Assembly (NCBI GenBank): GCA_050951465.1
Contig: JBMNJC010000020.1
Location: 10,413 to 74,412, forward strand
DNA length: 64,000 bases
Source of the DNA: JAAZHD01 sp012510895
GTDB taxonomy: Bacteria; Bacillota; Clostridia; Caldicoprobacterales; DTU083
Direction of reading: 5' to 3'
The notes beneath the pieces were generated by a model. That model ran no database searches, was not told where the DNA came from, and worked only from the letters and a program-made list of their open reading frames with translations. Within the stretch, counting starts at the first letter, position 1, and each line of letters begins with the position of its first letter. The translations under genes were made by a program, and so were the position numbers. Below are positions 9,144 to 17,392 of the stretch, one piece after another.

Positions 9144-9866
9144 CTACAAAACCTTGCTCAAAAAGGACTTGGTCCGCGGATTCCGGGGATTGCCGAAAAG
9201 CTCTTCAGGAGTGTTCTCTTCTGCTATAATTCCTTCATCCATAAACAGAATCCTGTCACCTACTTCCCTGGCAAAGCCCATCTCATGGGTTACAACTACC
9301 ATGGTCATGCCTTCAATCACCAGCTGTTTCATAGCATTTAATACTTCTCCCACCATTTCCGGATCAAGGGCAGAGGTGGGCTCGTCAAACAGCATGATCT
9401 CAGGATCCATAGCCAGAGCCCTGGCTATAGCAACCCTTTGCTTCTGACCTCCGGATAATTTGTTGGGATATTCATAGTCCTTGTCAGGAAGGCCGACCTT
9501 CCGAAGCAGTTGTACAGCCTTTTCAGCGGCTTCCTCCTTAGACATGCCCTTAAGCTTAATAGGTGCCAGGGTGATGTTTTCCATTACTGTCATATGGGGA
9601 AAGAGATTAAACTGCTGAAAAACCATTCCCACCTTTTGGCGCAGTTTATTGATATCTTTTTTATGTTCAGTTAAGGATACCCCGTCTATATAGACTTCTC
9701 CTTTGGTAGGCTCCTCCAGCAAATTCAGGCAGCGCAGAAAGGTGCTTTTTCCCGAGCCGCTGGGACCTATAACGCAAACTACTTCCCCTTTGTGAATTTC
9801 GTTATTTATGCCCCTTAACACCTGCAGTTTGCCGAAAGACTTGTGTAAATCAACTACTTTAATCAC
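9144..9866 (-). CDS. polar amino-acid ABC transporter, ATP-binding protein
   Basis: A 240-residue ATPase of the GlnQ/HisP type. It has Walker A GPSGSGKST, the Q-loop FQQFNLFPHMT, signature LSGGQKQRVAIARAL, Walker B ILMFDEPTSALDPE and the switch His in VVVTHEMGFA. It powers uptake of a polar amino acid with the permease and binding protein upstream. It overlaps the permease gene by 8 bp. The substrate is unresolved: glutamine, glutamate or a basic amino acid are the usual ones. Confidence 0.93.
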   Translation of the reverse strand: MIKVVDLHKSFGKLQVLRGINNEIHKGEVVCVIGPSGSGKSTFLRCLNLLEEPTKGEVYIDGVSLTEHKKDINKLRQKVGMVFQQFNLFPHMTVMENITLAPIKLKGMSKEEAAEKAVQLLRKVGLPDKDYEYPNKLSGGQKQRVAIARALAMDPEIMLFDEPTSALDPEMVGEVLNAMKQLVIEGMTMVVVTHEMGFAREVGDRILFMDEGIIAEENTPEELFGNPRNPRTKSFLSKVL

Positions 9867-10560
9867 TCTTATGCAGCCCCCTTTCCAGTTTGCCCAGAGC
9901 CATGGTTAAGAGAAAGGTAACATAAAGATAAATAATCGCTATAACCAGGTAAGGCGTATAGTTTGAAAATGTACGGCCGCGCACAATTTCTGCGCCCCGC
10001 ATCAGGTCCTCCAGGCCTATAAAACCGGCTATGGCAGTTTCTTTCCATAATGAAATAACTTCATTTCCCATGCCGGGCAAAATATTCTTTATAGCCTGAG
10101 GTATAATGATATAATACATGGACTGACCATACGAAAATCCAACTGAACGCGCTGCTTCCATCTGACCCTTGTCCACTGCCTGAATGCCTGCCCGGATCAG
10201 CTCCGCCACATAGGCACCGCTGTTAATACCGAAGGCAATGGAGGCTACCACAACCCTGTCAAGCCCGGTAGTTGCAAAGACAGCGAAATAAATGATCAAT
10301 AATTGAACAACTACCGGCGTGCCTCTGGTGATATCAACATACTTTTCTGCAATAATGCTAAGAATTTTGTTGTTTGTAAGACGCGCCAGTGCAACAATCA
10401 TCCCTATTATACCGCCTATCAGGGCTGCAGAGATCGTTAATTGAACAGATACTCCAAAACCGTTTACAAAATAAAGATACCGGTTCTCCCGGATCAGGTT
10501 AAAAAAGATCTCATCCGACAGTTCGGAGATCATTTTCATTATAACTTCCACATACCTCAT
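9859..10560 (-). CDS. polar amino-acid ABC transporter, permease
   Basis: A 233-residue HisM/GlnP-type permease with an N-terminal membrane segment, the typical SVQLTISAALIGGIIG entry and the YVDITRGTPVVVQLLIIYFA stretch. The EAA loop (AARSVGFSYGQSMYYIIIPQ) contacts the ATPase. Initiation may be at the ATG at 10560, which is hard against GGAG, or at the ATG at 10539, which has GGAAG at better spacing. It is transcribed after the binding-protein gene. Confidence 0.9.
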   Translation of the reverse strand: MRYVEVIMKMISELSDEIFFNLIRENRYLYFVNGFGVSVQLTISAALIGGIIGMIVALARLTNNKILSIIAEKYVDITRGTPVVVQLLIIYFAVFATTGLDRVVVASIAFGINSGAYVAELIRAGIQAVDKGQMEAARSVGFSYGQSMYYIIIPQAIKNILPGMGNEVISLWKETAIAGFIGLEDLMRGAEIVRGRTFSNYTPYLVIAIIYLYVTFLLTMALGKLERGLHKSD

Positions 10561-10631
10561 CTCCTACAGAAAATATAGCATAGAATATAACATAATACCG
10601 GATTAATAACAATAATCATATAAAGACATAC

Positions 10632-10665
10632 AGAAAGCCAGCATGATTTCTTTATGCCGGCTTCT
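10632..10665 (-). terminator. hairpin between binding-protein and permease genes
   Basis: AGAAGCCGGCAT pairs with ATGCTGGCTTTCT on the minus strand. The T tract after it is weak, so it may be an attenuator or mRNA-stabilising hairpin that leaves more binding protein than permease. Confidence 0.5.
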
Positions 10666-10725
10666 GACATCTCATCTCTCCCGATTCAGGCTCATGATAT
10701 ACGTGATATGCATTGCTTGAGCCAA

Positions 10726-11514
10726 TTAGTCCAGCAGGGAGTATTCCTCAACCCATTCATCAATTGCACCGCTGGCTTTAAGTTCTGCCAGAACTTCATT
10801 AATGATATCTTTCAGATCTGTGGCTTCTTTTCTGACTGCCAGGGCATACTCTTCATCATCTGCTGCCTTATCATCAAGCAGAACCAAACCTTCATTCTGG
10901 GCAACAATCATCTGAGCAGGCAGATCATCTACGATTACAGCATCCAATCTGCCATTGCTAAGATCAATTGCTGCCTCCATTGCATTATTGAATCTGTAAA
11001 TCTTATCTGTATATTCTTTGGCTGTAAAGTCTCCGGTTGTATTTGTCTGGACTCCGATTATTTTGCCTTCCAGGTCCTCTGCGCTTTTTATTTCCGTATT
11101 GCCTTCCTGAACAATAATCTTCTGTACTGCCTTAAAGTAAGTATCCGTAAACAATACCTGTTCTGCCCTGTCCGGCTTAATGGTAAAACCGGCGGCAATG
11201 AAATCTATCTGGTTTGAATTCAAGGCATTAATGAGCCCCTCAAATTTCATGTCAACAACTTCAAGCTCAACATCGAGTTTTTCTGCAATCTTCTTTGCGA
11301 TTTCCGCATCAACTCCGATTACCTCATCGCCGGAACGCATTTCAAACGGCGCAAAAGCCGCATTGGTTCCCCAGACAATCTTGCCGGAGTCCTTGATCTT
11401 TTTCATGGTTTCGCTCATCTGAGAATCTGCCGTTTTATCCCCGCCCCCACAGCCGGTAACTGCAAATATCATAACTGCTATCATTAGTAGAGCAAAAATC
11501 TTTTTAATCTTCAT
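10726..11514 (-). CDS. amino-acid ABC transporter, lipoprotein substrate-binding protein
   Basis: A 262-residue SBP_bac_3 family protein. The likely start is ATG at 11514 (MKIKKIFALLMIAVMIFAVTG...), supported by AAGGGGG upstream; a longer frame from 11547 lacks a site. The signal peptide ends at lipobox VTGC, so it is a lipid-anchored receptor. The body shows VWGTNAAFAPFEM, IGVDAEIAKKIAEKL and the hinge sequence IDFIAAGFTIKPDRAEQVLF typical of GlnH/ArtJ proteins. It is the first gene of the transporter operon. Confidence 0.93.
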   Translation of the reverse strand: MKIKKIFALLMIAVMIFAVTGCGGGDKTADSQMSETMKKIKDSGKIVWGTNAAFAPFEMRSGDEVIGVDAEIAKKIAEKLDVELEVVDMKFEGLINALNSNQIDFIAAGFTIKPDRAEQVLFTDTYFKAVQKIIVQEGNTEIKSAEDLEGKIIGVQTNTTGDFTAKEYTDKIYRFNNAMEAAIDLSNGRLDAVIVDDLPAQMIVAQNEGLVLLDDKAADDEEYALAVRKEATDLKDIINEVLAELKASGAIDEWVEEYSLLD

Positions 11515-11561
11515 AATGAATTTGTCCCCCTTAAATATATGTTTCAAAACTCACTCAATAT

Positions 11562-11590
11562 ATTATATTAGAATAAATATAAAATATCAA
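11562..11590 (-). promoter_or_regulatory. sigma-A promoter of the amino-acid ABC operon
   Basis: TTGATA (11585-11590), a 17-bp spacer and TATAAT (11562-11567) lie on the minus strand, about 48 bp before the binding-protein start. Confidence 0.7.
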
Positions 11591-11711
11591 TGTATATTTA
11601 TTAATATTTTGCCCTCTGCAGAATATTACGGGATGGGTTTGAGCGTTAGCAGAAAATTTTACGTCATTATTTTATAATTTTTGCAATTTGATGACGTTTT
11701 ACCTTCGTAAA

Positions 11712-11795
11712 TGTGGATATGTGGACACTCAACCTGTGGATAATGTGGATAAACCTGTGTATAAGCTGAAATCTTAGGATAATTTTTGTGGAGAA
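11712..11795. promoter_or_regulatory. cluster of DnaA boxes
   Basis: Three exact matches to TGTGNATAA (the complement of TTATNCACA) lie head to tail at 11735-11743, 11744-11752 and 11756-11764. One-mismatch copies lie at 11712-11720 and 11787-11795, and a weaker TGTGGACAC lies at 11720-11728. All point the same way. The rest of 11515-12012 holds no gene I can support, apart from the ABC operon promoter and a terminator. Confidence 0.7.
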
Positions 11796-11935
11796 GGAGT
11801 TGTTCAGAAGGGGAACAGATTTTCTGTTTCAGCAAAATTTGCACTTCTTCGACAGAACCAGATATAATTTTGAAATTAAAAATGAACCAATATTGAAGCA
11901 TAAATTGCAATTTGCAAACTAGTTTGAACTTACCG

Positions 11936-11970
11936 GATAAAAATAATGCCCTGAAATAATTCAGGGCATT
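11936..11970 (-). terminator. intrinsic terminator after the zinc-ribbon gene
   Basis: A perfect 11-bp stem AATGCCCTGAA/TTCAGGGCATT with a 4-nt loop is followed on the minus strand by TTATTTTTAT. Confidence 0.85.
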
Positions 11971-12012
11971 GACCAAATTCTGATGTTAGTTTAAGGAATC
12001 CTTGCTTGGGGA

Positions 12013-12297
12013 TTACCTTCTTGCCTGGTAGCAGTCACTGCAATAGATTGGTCTGTCGTTCCTTGGCTCAAAAGGCACCTTAGTATGAGCTCCGCATTCA
12101 GCACATATTGCATCATGCATCTCTCTCCTGCCGCCGTTTGTTCTTCTGCCGCCGTTGGCCTTTCTCTGATCGCGGCATGGTTTGCATCGGGAAGGTTCAT
12201 TCTGAAACCCTTTTTCCGCATAGAATTCCTGTTCACCGGCGGTGAATATAAATTCCGAGCCACAATCTTTGCATACTAATGTTTTGTCTTCGAACAT
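12013..12297 (-). CDS. small double zinc-ribbon protein (CxxC-x17-CxxC type)
   Basis: A 94-residue protein with an N-terminal ribbon (LVCKDCGSEFIF ... PSRCKPCRDQR), a basic Arg/Gly linker (ANGGRRTNGGRRE), and a C-terminal ribbon in which CAEC and CSDC are exactly 17 residues apart (with TKVPFEPRNDRPIYC). This matches the family of small Firmicute zinc-ribbon proteins of unknown role; binding to nucleic acid is inferred from the basic linker. The start at 12297 follows GCGAGGGG. The structured RNA locus lies just upstream on the same strand, so the gene may share its transcript. Confidence 0.85.
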   Translation of the reverse strand: MFEDKTLVCKDCGSEFIFTAGEQEFYAEKGFQNEPSRCKPCRDQRKANGGRRTNGGRREMHDAICAECGAHTKVPFEPRNDRPIYCSDCYQARR

Positions 12298-12333
12298 GGA
12301 TATAATCCCCTCGCTTTAATATAAGTTATTACC

Positions 12334-12681
12334 GTTCTATTCTAGCTGACCTGGTCTTTTCCCCCACACTCGCCGTCTGGAAGTTTCGCTCAAGGGATTA
12401 ACCCTCCCACTACTGCTCCTCACTATACTTTTAAATCAGACAATCTTTCTAATGTACCAATTTTCTTACCCGTATCTGCTCCAAGACTTGAGATATGTCA
12501 AGGGAAAGGAATCAGAAACATGTTCGAAGATGGGAAACTATTTGAAGATCATCTTTAAAAGATATAGGACGGACTTACATCTAGGCCGCACCATGATCAC
12601 CGGAACTTTTCCGGCTTACGTGGATCGCTTCGCCTGCGACTGGCATCGATTTTCAACCACAGACCTACAATAGAACATCTA
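12334..12681 (-). ncRNA. structured non-coding RNA candidate (possibly raiA/SAR motif)
   Basis: No protein is supported here, yet the sequence is structured and richer in GC than its flanks. The 5' end GTTCTATT (12669-12676) pairs perfectly with AATAGAAC (12334-12341), extended by TAG/CTA and GGTCT/AGACC, closing a roughly 340-nt RNA. Inside are CCGGAA-CTT-TTCCGG (12600-12614) and a TCGC-AG-GCGA type hairpin. A near-consensus promoter starts it at about 12681. Its place between comF and hpf-secA-prfB, and its size, suggest the raiA RNA motif reported near raiA and comFC genes in Firmicutes. That identity is inferred from context, not from a covariance model. Confidence 0.55.
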
Positions 12682-12687
12682 AGTTAA

Positions 12688-12716
12688 ATTATATAATGCA
12701 AAATGCTAAATTGCAA
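12688..12716 (-). promoter_or_regulatory. sigma-A promoter of the structured RNA
   Basis: TTGCAA (12711-12716), an exact 17-bp spacer and perfect TATAAT (12688-12693) predict initiation near 12681, right at the base of the predicted terminal helix. Confidence 0.75.
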
Positions 12717-12773
12717 CATCTGTTTGAAATTTCTTCAACTATTTTCAAATATTTAAATCCATTCATTCTGTCA

Positions 12774-13580
12774 TTACCAGCGCCTGGAGCTGCCTCCACC
12801 GCCGCTGCTTCCTCCGCCGCCTCGTCTGCCGCCGCCGTAACCTCCGCCGTAACCTCCGCCGCCTCTACGGTTCCCGCGGGCAAGGGCAATCAGTATTAAG
12901 CGCGTAAAGCTGCCGCCTGTGAATCGTAAATCCAGGATGATGAGAATAATAATGATTATAACAAAGACGATAGTGCCTAAACCGGACGGCCCATCGTATT
13001 CATCCGTTTGAGGCTCATCGGGACTAAGATCATAATCTCCGCCCAAGCCCTCATATTCATATCCGTATTCATTATATACCTCTCTGACTACAGCATTAAA
13101 GCCTTCCAGTATACCCTGATTATAATTGCCTTCCCTGAAATAGGGGACCATATAAGTATCCTGAATTCTTCCGGTCTTGCCGTCAGGCAAGGCGCCTTCC
13201 AGGCCGTATCCAACTTCAATTCTGGATTGTCTTCCTCCTGTATCAAGAAGGATTAGCACCCCGTTATTCTTCTCTGCAGTGCCGATTCCCCAATAGCGGA
13301 AGAGACCGGTGGCATATTCCTCCAAAGGCCGGTCATTTAAGCCATCCAGGGTAACAACCACTACCTGGGCTGTCGTTTTGTCGTCCAGTTCCCTGGCTGT
13401 ATTTGCTATTACTTCTTCTGTTGATTGATTAAGTACATTGGCAAAATCGTTTACATAAAAAACCGGTGAATGATCAGGATATACTGCGCCAAGCGCAACA
13501 GCAGGAAACAGAAACAAATGGATGCAAAGCACCAGAACAAGCAGTCCTCGCCGGTAAAGAGCGCTTTTATTAATCACCAA
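12774..13580 (-). CDS. TPM-domain membrane protein (YgcG-like)
   Basis: 268 residues: a signal peptide or anchor (about 10-32), an extracytoplasmic TPM domain (about 35-175, with YVNDFANVL, TTAQVVVVTLDGL, NNGVLILLDTGGRQSRIEVGYG), a membrane segment near 205-220, then a Gly/Arg/Ser-rich tail built of YGGG and GGGGSS units ending SSRRW. TPM proteins are linked to membrane-protein quality control and photosystem repair; some have phosphatase activity. The gene overlaps lemA by 11 bp, a conserved LemA-TPM pairing. Confidence 0.88.
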   Translation of the reverse strand: MVINKSALYRRGLLVLVLCIHLFLFPAVALGAVYPDHSPVFYVNDFANVLNQSTEEVIANTARELDDKTTAQVVVVTLDGLNDRPLEEYATGLFRYWGIGTAEKNNGVLILLDTGGRQSRIEVGYGLEGALPDGKTGRIQDTYMVPYFREGNYNQGILEGFNAVVREVYNEYGYEYEGLGGDYDLSPDEPQTDEYDGPSGLGTIVFVIIIIILIILDLRFTGGSFTRLILIALARGNRRGGGGYGGGYGGGRRGGGGSSGGGGSSRRW

Positions 13581-14145
13581 ACAGATTTCCTACATCAGGA
13601 TTTTCTCTGGAGCCTTCTGAGGCTTCAAAATATTCTACCGATTCAAAACCAAATATACCGGCGAAGATATTTGCAGGAAATCGGCGCCTGGTGGTATTAT
13701 AAGTTCTGGCTGCTTCGTTATAGTCTCTTCTTGCTGTTGATATTCGGTTTTCAGTGCCTGCCAGCTCATCCTGAAGGTTTATAAAGTTTTCATTGGCTTT
13801 AAGTTCCGGATATGACTCCGCAATTGCCAGTAAACGAGACAGAGCTCCGGTCAGTTCTGCATCCGCTTCAGCCAGCTCAGAAACAGAACCCGCACCCGCC
13901 AGTCTGGCTCTGGCATCTGATACGCTGGTAAATACCTCTTCTTCATGTTCCGCATATTTTTTTACCGTGGCAACCAGATTTGGTATTAAATCAGATCTTC
14001 TCTGGAGTTGTATATCAATCTGGCTCCATGCAGATTCAACATTTTCGCTCATAACAACCAATCTGTTATAGTTGCTTATACCGGTAAAAATCAGTATCAA
14101 AGCTATAGCACCTATTATCAATAAAACCTTTGTTCCTCTTTTCAA
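13570..14145 (-). CDS. lemA: LemA family protein
   Basis: 191 residues: an N-terminal membrane segment (VLLIIGAIALILIFTGI) followed by a long helical domain with the LemA signature SAWSQIDIQLQRRSDLIPNL and later DYNEAARTYNTTRRRFPANI. LemA proteins sit in the membrane with a short N-terminal end outside. Their molecular job is unsettled, but they usually pair with TPM proteins, as here. The first gene of the two-gene operon. Confidence 0.93.
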   Translation of the reverse strand: MKRGTKVLLIIGAIALILIFTGISNYNRLVVMSENVESAWSQIDIQLQRRSDLIPNLVATVKKYAEHEEEVFTSVSDARARLAGAGSVSELAEADAELTGALSRLLAIAESYPELKANENFINLQDELAGTENRISTARRDYNEAARTYNTTRRRFPANIFAGIFGFESVEYFEASEGSRENPDVGNLFGD

Positions 14146-14316
14146 TTAAGCTTCCACCCTTCCCTTATCTTATTTGCTCTTGTTGTTTTTATTTATCCGT
14201 TTACAAGGATTATTATATGCCGACTTTTGTTAACTTTCCATTGAATTTTACTAAAGTATCTATTATAATTTATCCTAATTAATAATTAACTCCATTTTAA
14301 TTACTCAATCACTTGA

Positions 14317-15062
14317 TTACTGCCGCCTCCTGCCGGTGGCCAGGTCAGAAAGAACGGCGGCTGCGGTGATTACGTATATTTTGCCGGCGCCGGCCCTGCG
14401 CAGTTCTTTGCTGCAGCTGTCAACTGTAGCTCCAGTGGTATGGACGTCATCAACCAGCAGTATGTTCTTCCCCTCCACCTTTTCAGGACAAATCACGGTA
14501 AAAGCATTTTTCAGGTTTTCCAATCGATCCTGACGGTGAAAACCCGTTTGGGTTTAGTATCAATACTGCGTATTAGAATGTCTTCCTCACAGGGAATATT
14601 TATCCGCTGTGACAGATAATCCCCCAGCAGGGCAGATTGGTTGAAACCCCTGCTCTTTAACCGGTTTTTGTGTAAAGGAACCGGAATAATCATATCAGCC
14701 GTCCAGCCGCATTCCATCAGAAGTTCTGTCATAAAATAACCGAAGGTACGGCTTAAGGTATATTCCTTATTATATTTGAACCGATGGATCAGCTCTCTGA
14801 TTGTTGCCGAATACTCAAACACGGCTAAGGCCCGGTCATACTCATGATTATGATACCGGCACTCAGGGCAGGTCTCTGATTCTTCCGGGGCAGGTTTGCC
14901 GCATACATGGCACCGGGGATCATGTATGAAAGGCATGGCTTCACAGCAGTTATCGCATATACCGTGAACTGCCCTTTTCTCCAGGCGCTCGCCGCAGCAG
15001 ACACAGTAGATGCGAGGATATATAAAATCAAGAGCTGCATCCAATAACAAACGAAGCTGCAT
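14317..15062 (-). pseudogene. comFC: ComF family phosphoribosyltransferase-like protein, frameshifted
   Basis: The first part (15062 to 14511) has the zinc finger set CVCC/CDNC/CHVC/CPEC and the PRT core (ADMIIPVPLHKNRLKSRGFNQ). The second part (reading from 14523 to 14317) carries the PRPP loop ILLVDDVHTTGATVDSC. They are in different frames: one base is missing near 14543-14552 (CCCAAACGGG), and adding one A restores DTKPKTGFHRQDRLENLK. ComFC takes part in natural DNA uptake and recombination. The ATG overlaps the recD2 stop as TAATG, so the two are coupled. It is either a real frameshift or a homopolymer miscall. Confidence 0.85.
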
Positions 15063-17290
15063 TATAATCCCGCCATTCTGTAAGCTTCCTTAAGGCGTCT
15101 GCCCAGACCGGAATACCGCTTTGCTTCATGATTATTGTCAACCATCTGCTTTATCGTTTTTTCCCGGCCTACCAGCACAACCAGCTCTTTTGCACGGGTA
15201 ACACCTGTATACAGCAGGTTTCTGGTCATCAGCATGGGAGGACCGGAAGCCAGAGGAATAATCACTACCGGAAACTCACTGCCCTGACTTTTATGTATGG
15301 TAATTGCATAGGAAAGCTCCAGCTCATCCAATTGTGAAAATTCATAAACTACTGTTTTTTCATCGTCAAAAAGCACGGTTACGGTCTGTTCCTCCGTATC
15401 AATGTCCTGAATAAAGCCTATATCCCCGTTAAAAACCCCTTCTCCTTCACTGGGTTCTCCCCCGTTATCGGGCTTTGCCCACCTTATCCTGTAATTGTTT
15501 TTAATCTGCATAACCTTATCTCCCTGCCGGAAGACTGCGCCCCCTGAGGATTTTTCTTTTTTATAAGGAGCAGGCGGATTAAGCACCTTCTGGAGCTCTG
15601 CATTAATATTGTTAACCCCTGTTATTCCCTTTCTCATAGGCGTAATGATTTGTATATCCCGAAGGGGATGATATCCGCCAAACCCGGGAAGCCGTCGGAC
15701 AACCAGATCAATCAGGGTTTCCAGTATATCCTCTGCTGCTGTGCGTTTATCAAAAAAGAAATCTTTATCCTTAACATTCAGCAAAGGGTATTCTCCATGA
15801 TTAATGCGGTGGGCATTTACTATAATCATGCTTTCCTGAGCCTGCCGAAAAATTTCTGTCAATTTTATTACCGGTACTACGCCGCTTTGGATGATATCCC
15901 TGAGCACATTTCCCGGCCCTATTGAGGGCAGCTGGTCCACATCGCCTACCAATACCAGACGCGTACCCTGCACAACTGCTTTTAACAGATGGTATGCCAG
16001 GGTAATGTCCACCATGGACATTTCATCAATAATTACAGCATCGGCCTTAATGGGATTTTCCTCATCCCGCTGAAAAGCACCTTCATCATCTTCGCCGTAT
16101 CCAAACTCAAGAAGCCTGTGTATGGTTTTTGCTTCATGACCGGATGCTTCCGTCATCCGTTTGGCTGCCCGCCCGGTAGGAGCGGCCAGTTCAACTTCAA
16201 GACCTTCTTCTTCCAATAAATCAATAATACAGTTAATGGTGGTGGTTTTACCAGTTCCGGGCCCTCCGGTAATGACAACCACGCCATGCTTCATAGCTTG
16301 AAGTACGGCTTCCCGCTGCCGGTCCGCCAAGCGTATCTGATTCTTTTTTTCAAACTTACTGATTCTTTTCTCTACATTCTTAAATTCTTTAAGCAAACTG
16401 TTTCCGGCCAAATCTCTTAACAGTCTTGCAGTGCCCGCTTCTGCTTTATATAGGCCGTACAGATAGACCTGAATGTAATCTTCTGCATTTTCCATAATAA
16501 TTTTCTGATTTAAAGCCAGATTGGTCAGCCCGTTCTCAAGTACTGTATAGTCCACATTAAGAAGTTTTCTTACCATTTCCAGCAGTTCTTCCCTGGGCAT
16601 ATAGGTGTGTCCGTCTGCAGATGCCTGGGAAAGTATATACCTGATACCTGCCATTGCCCGATAAGGAGAGTTTGGGTCAACTCCCAGGCTCCTGGCAATC
16701 TGGTCCGCTTTCTTAAATCCTATCCCCGTTATATCTTCCGCCAGCCTATAAGGGTTTTCCCTAATAATATTTATGGTATTGCCGCCATATGCCTTGTATA
16801 TTTTAAGTGCATATGCCGTTGTGATTCCATAGGACTGAAGAAATATCATTACTTCCCGAATTTCCTTCTGCTCAGAAAAGGAGGAAGCTATCATCTCCGC
16901 TCGGGTCTGGCCAATCCCCTCCACCTCCGTCAGTCTCTGGGGATTGAACTGGATAATGTCTAAAACATCCAGACCAAAGCGGCTTATCAGCTTCCTGGCT
17001 GTAGAAGGACCCACACCCTTAATCAGACCGGATGAAAGATAGCTCTCCATTCCGGCAAGGGTTGAAGGGGCAACGGATTCATAGGTAACCATCTTTATCT
17101 GCTGACCATAATCAGGGTGAACGGTCCACTCGCCTTCCACCCGCACTCTTTCACCTTGATTGACAAAAGGGAAATTGCCAACGACGGTAACCATTTCATT
17201 GGTTCTCTCTTCCCTTATCCCCACTACTGAAAAACCGTTCTCCTCATTTCGGAAAACGATGTCTTCAATGATGCCGATAACCTCAGCCAC
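15062..17290 (-). CDS. recD2: ATP-dependent DNA helicase RecD2
   Basis: The 742-residue SF1B 5'-3' helicase has the long N-terminal region typical of RecD2: an OB-like start, then helix-hairpin-helix repeats such as LIKGVGPSTARKLISRFG and LTEVEGIGQTRAEMI. The motor has Walker A ITGGPGTGKTTTINCI, DEMSMVDITL (motif II), GDVDQLPSIGPG (motif III) and YAITIHKSQGSEFPVVIIPL (motif V). RecD2 acts in DNA repair and replication-fork rescue outside RecBCD. It overlaps comFC by one base, an arrangement common in Clostridia. Confidence 0.95.
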   Translation of the reverse strand: MAEVIGIIEDIVFRNEENGFSVVGIREERTNEMVTVVGNFPFVNQGERVRVEGEWTVHPDYGQQIKMVTYESVAPSTLAGMESYLSSGLIKGVGPSTARKLISRFGLDVLDIIQFNPQRLTEVEGIGQTRAEMIASSFSEQKEIREVMIFLQSYGITTAYALKIYKAYGGNTINIIRENPYRLAEDITGIGFKKADQIARSLGVDPNSPYRAMAGIRYILSQASADGHTYMPREELLEMVRKLLNVDYTVLENGLTNLALNQKIIMENAEDYIQVYLYGLYKAEAGTARLLRDLAGNSLLKEFKNVEKRISKFEKKNQIRLADRQREAVLQAMKHGVVVITGGPGTGKTTTINCIIDLLEEEGLEVELAAPTGRAAKRMTEASGHEAKTIHRLLEFGYGEDDEGAFQRDEENPIKADAVIIDEMSMVDITLAYHLLKAVVQGTRLVLVGDVDQLPSIGPGNVLRDIIQSGVVPVIKLTEIFRQAQESMIIVNAHRINHGEYPLLNVKDKDFFFDKRTAAEDILETLIDLVVRRLPGFGGYHPLRDIQIITPMRKGITGVNNINAELQKVLNPPAPYKKEKSSGGAVFRQGDKVMQIKNNYRIRWAKPDNGGEPSEGEGVFNGDIGFIQDIDTEEQTVTVLFDDEKTVVYEFSQLDELELSYAITIHKSQGSEFPVVIIPLASGPPMLMTRNLLYTGVTRAKELVVLVGREKTIKQMVDNNHEAKRYSGLGRRLKEAYRMAGL

Positions 17291-17392
17291 TGACTCTCAC
17301 TTCCTATACTCACCCATTCAGCCGCATATGAACAATATTATAATTATCGTATAGGATATTACTAAGAATTACAAGATTATTGTTAAAGATGG

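Noticed and set aside
11712..11795. Chromosomal replication origin (oriC)
   Set aside because: No dnaA, dnaN, rpmH or gyr genes nearby; boxes alone do not make an origin.
11659..11976. 105-codon minus-strand frame over the DnaA boxes
   Set aside because: No ribosome site, low-complexity sequence, and it runs across a strong terminator hairpin.
12452..12673. 73-codon plus-strand frame opposite the structured RNA
   Set aside because: No ribosome site and no family; the opposite strand has promoter and helix evidence.
12334..12681. RNase P, tmRNA or 6S RNA identity for the structured RNA
   Set aside because: No GAGGAAAGTCC core, no tRNA-like end or tag frame, and no single long interrupted hairpin.
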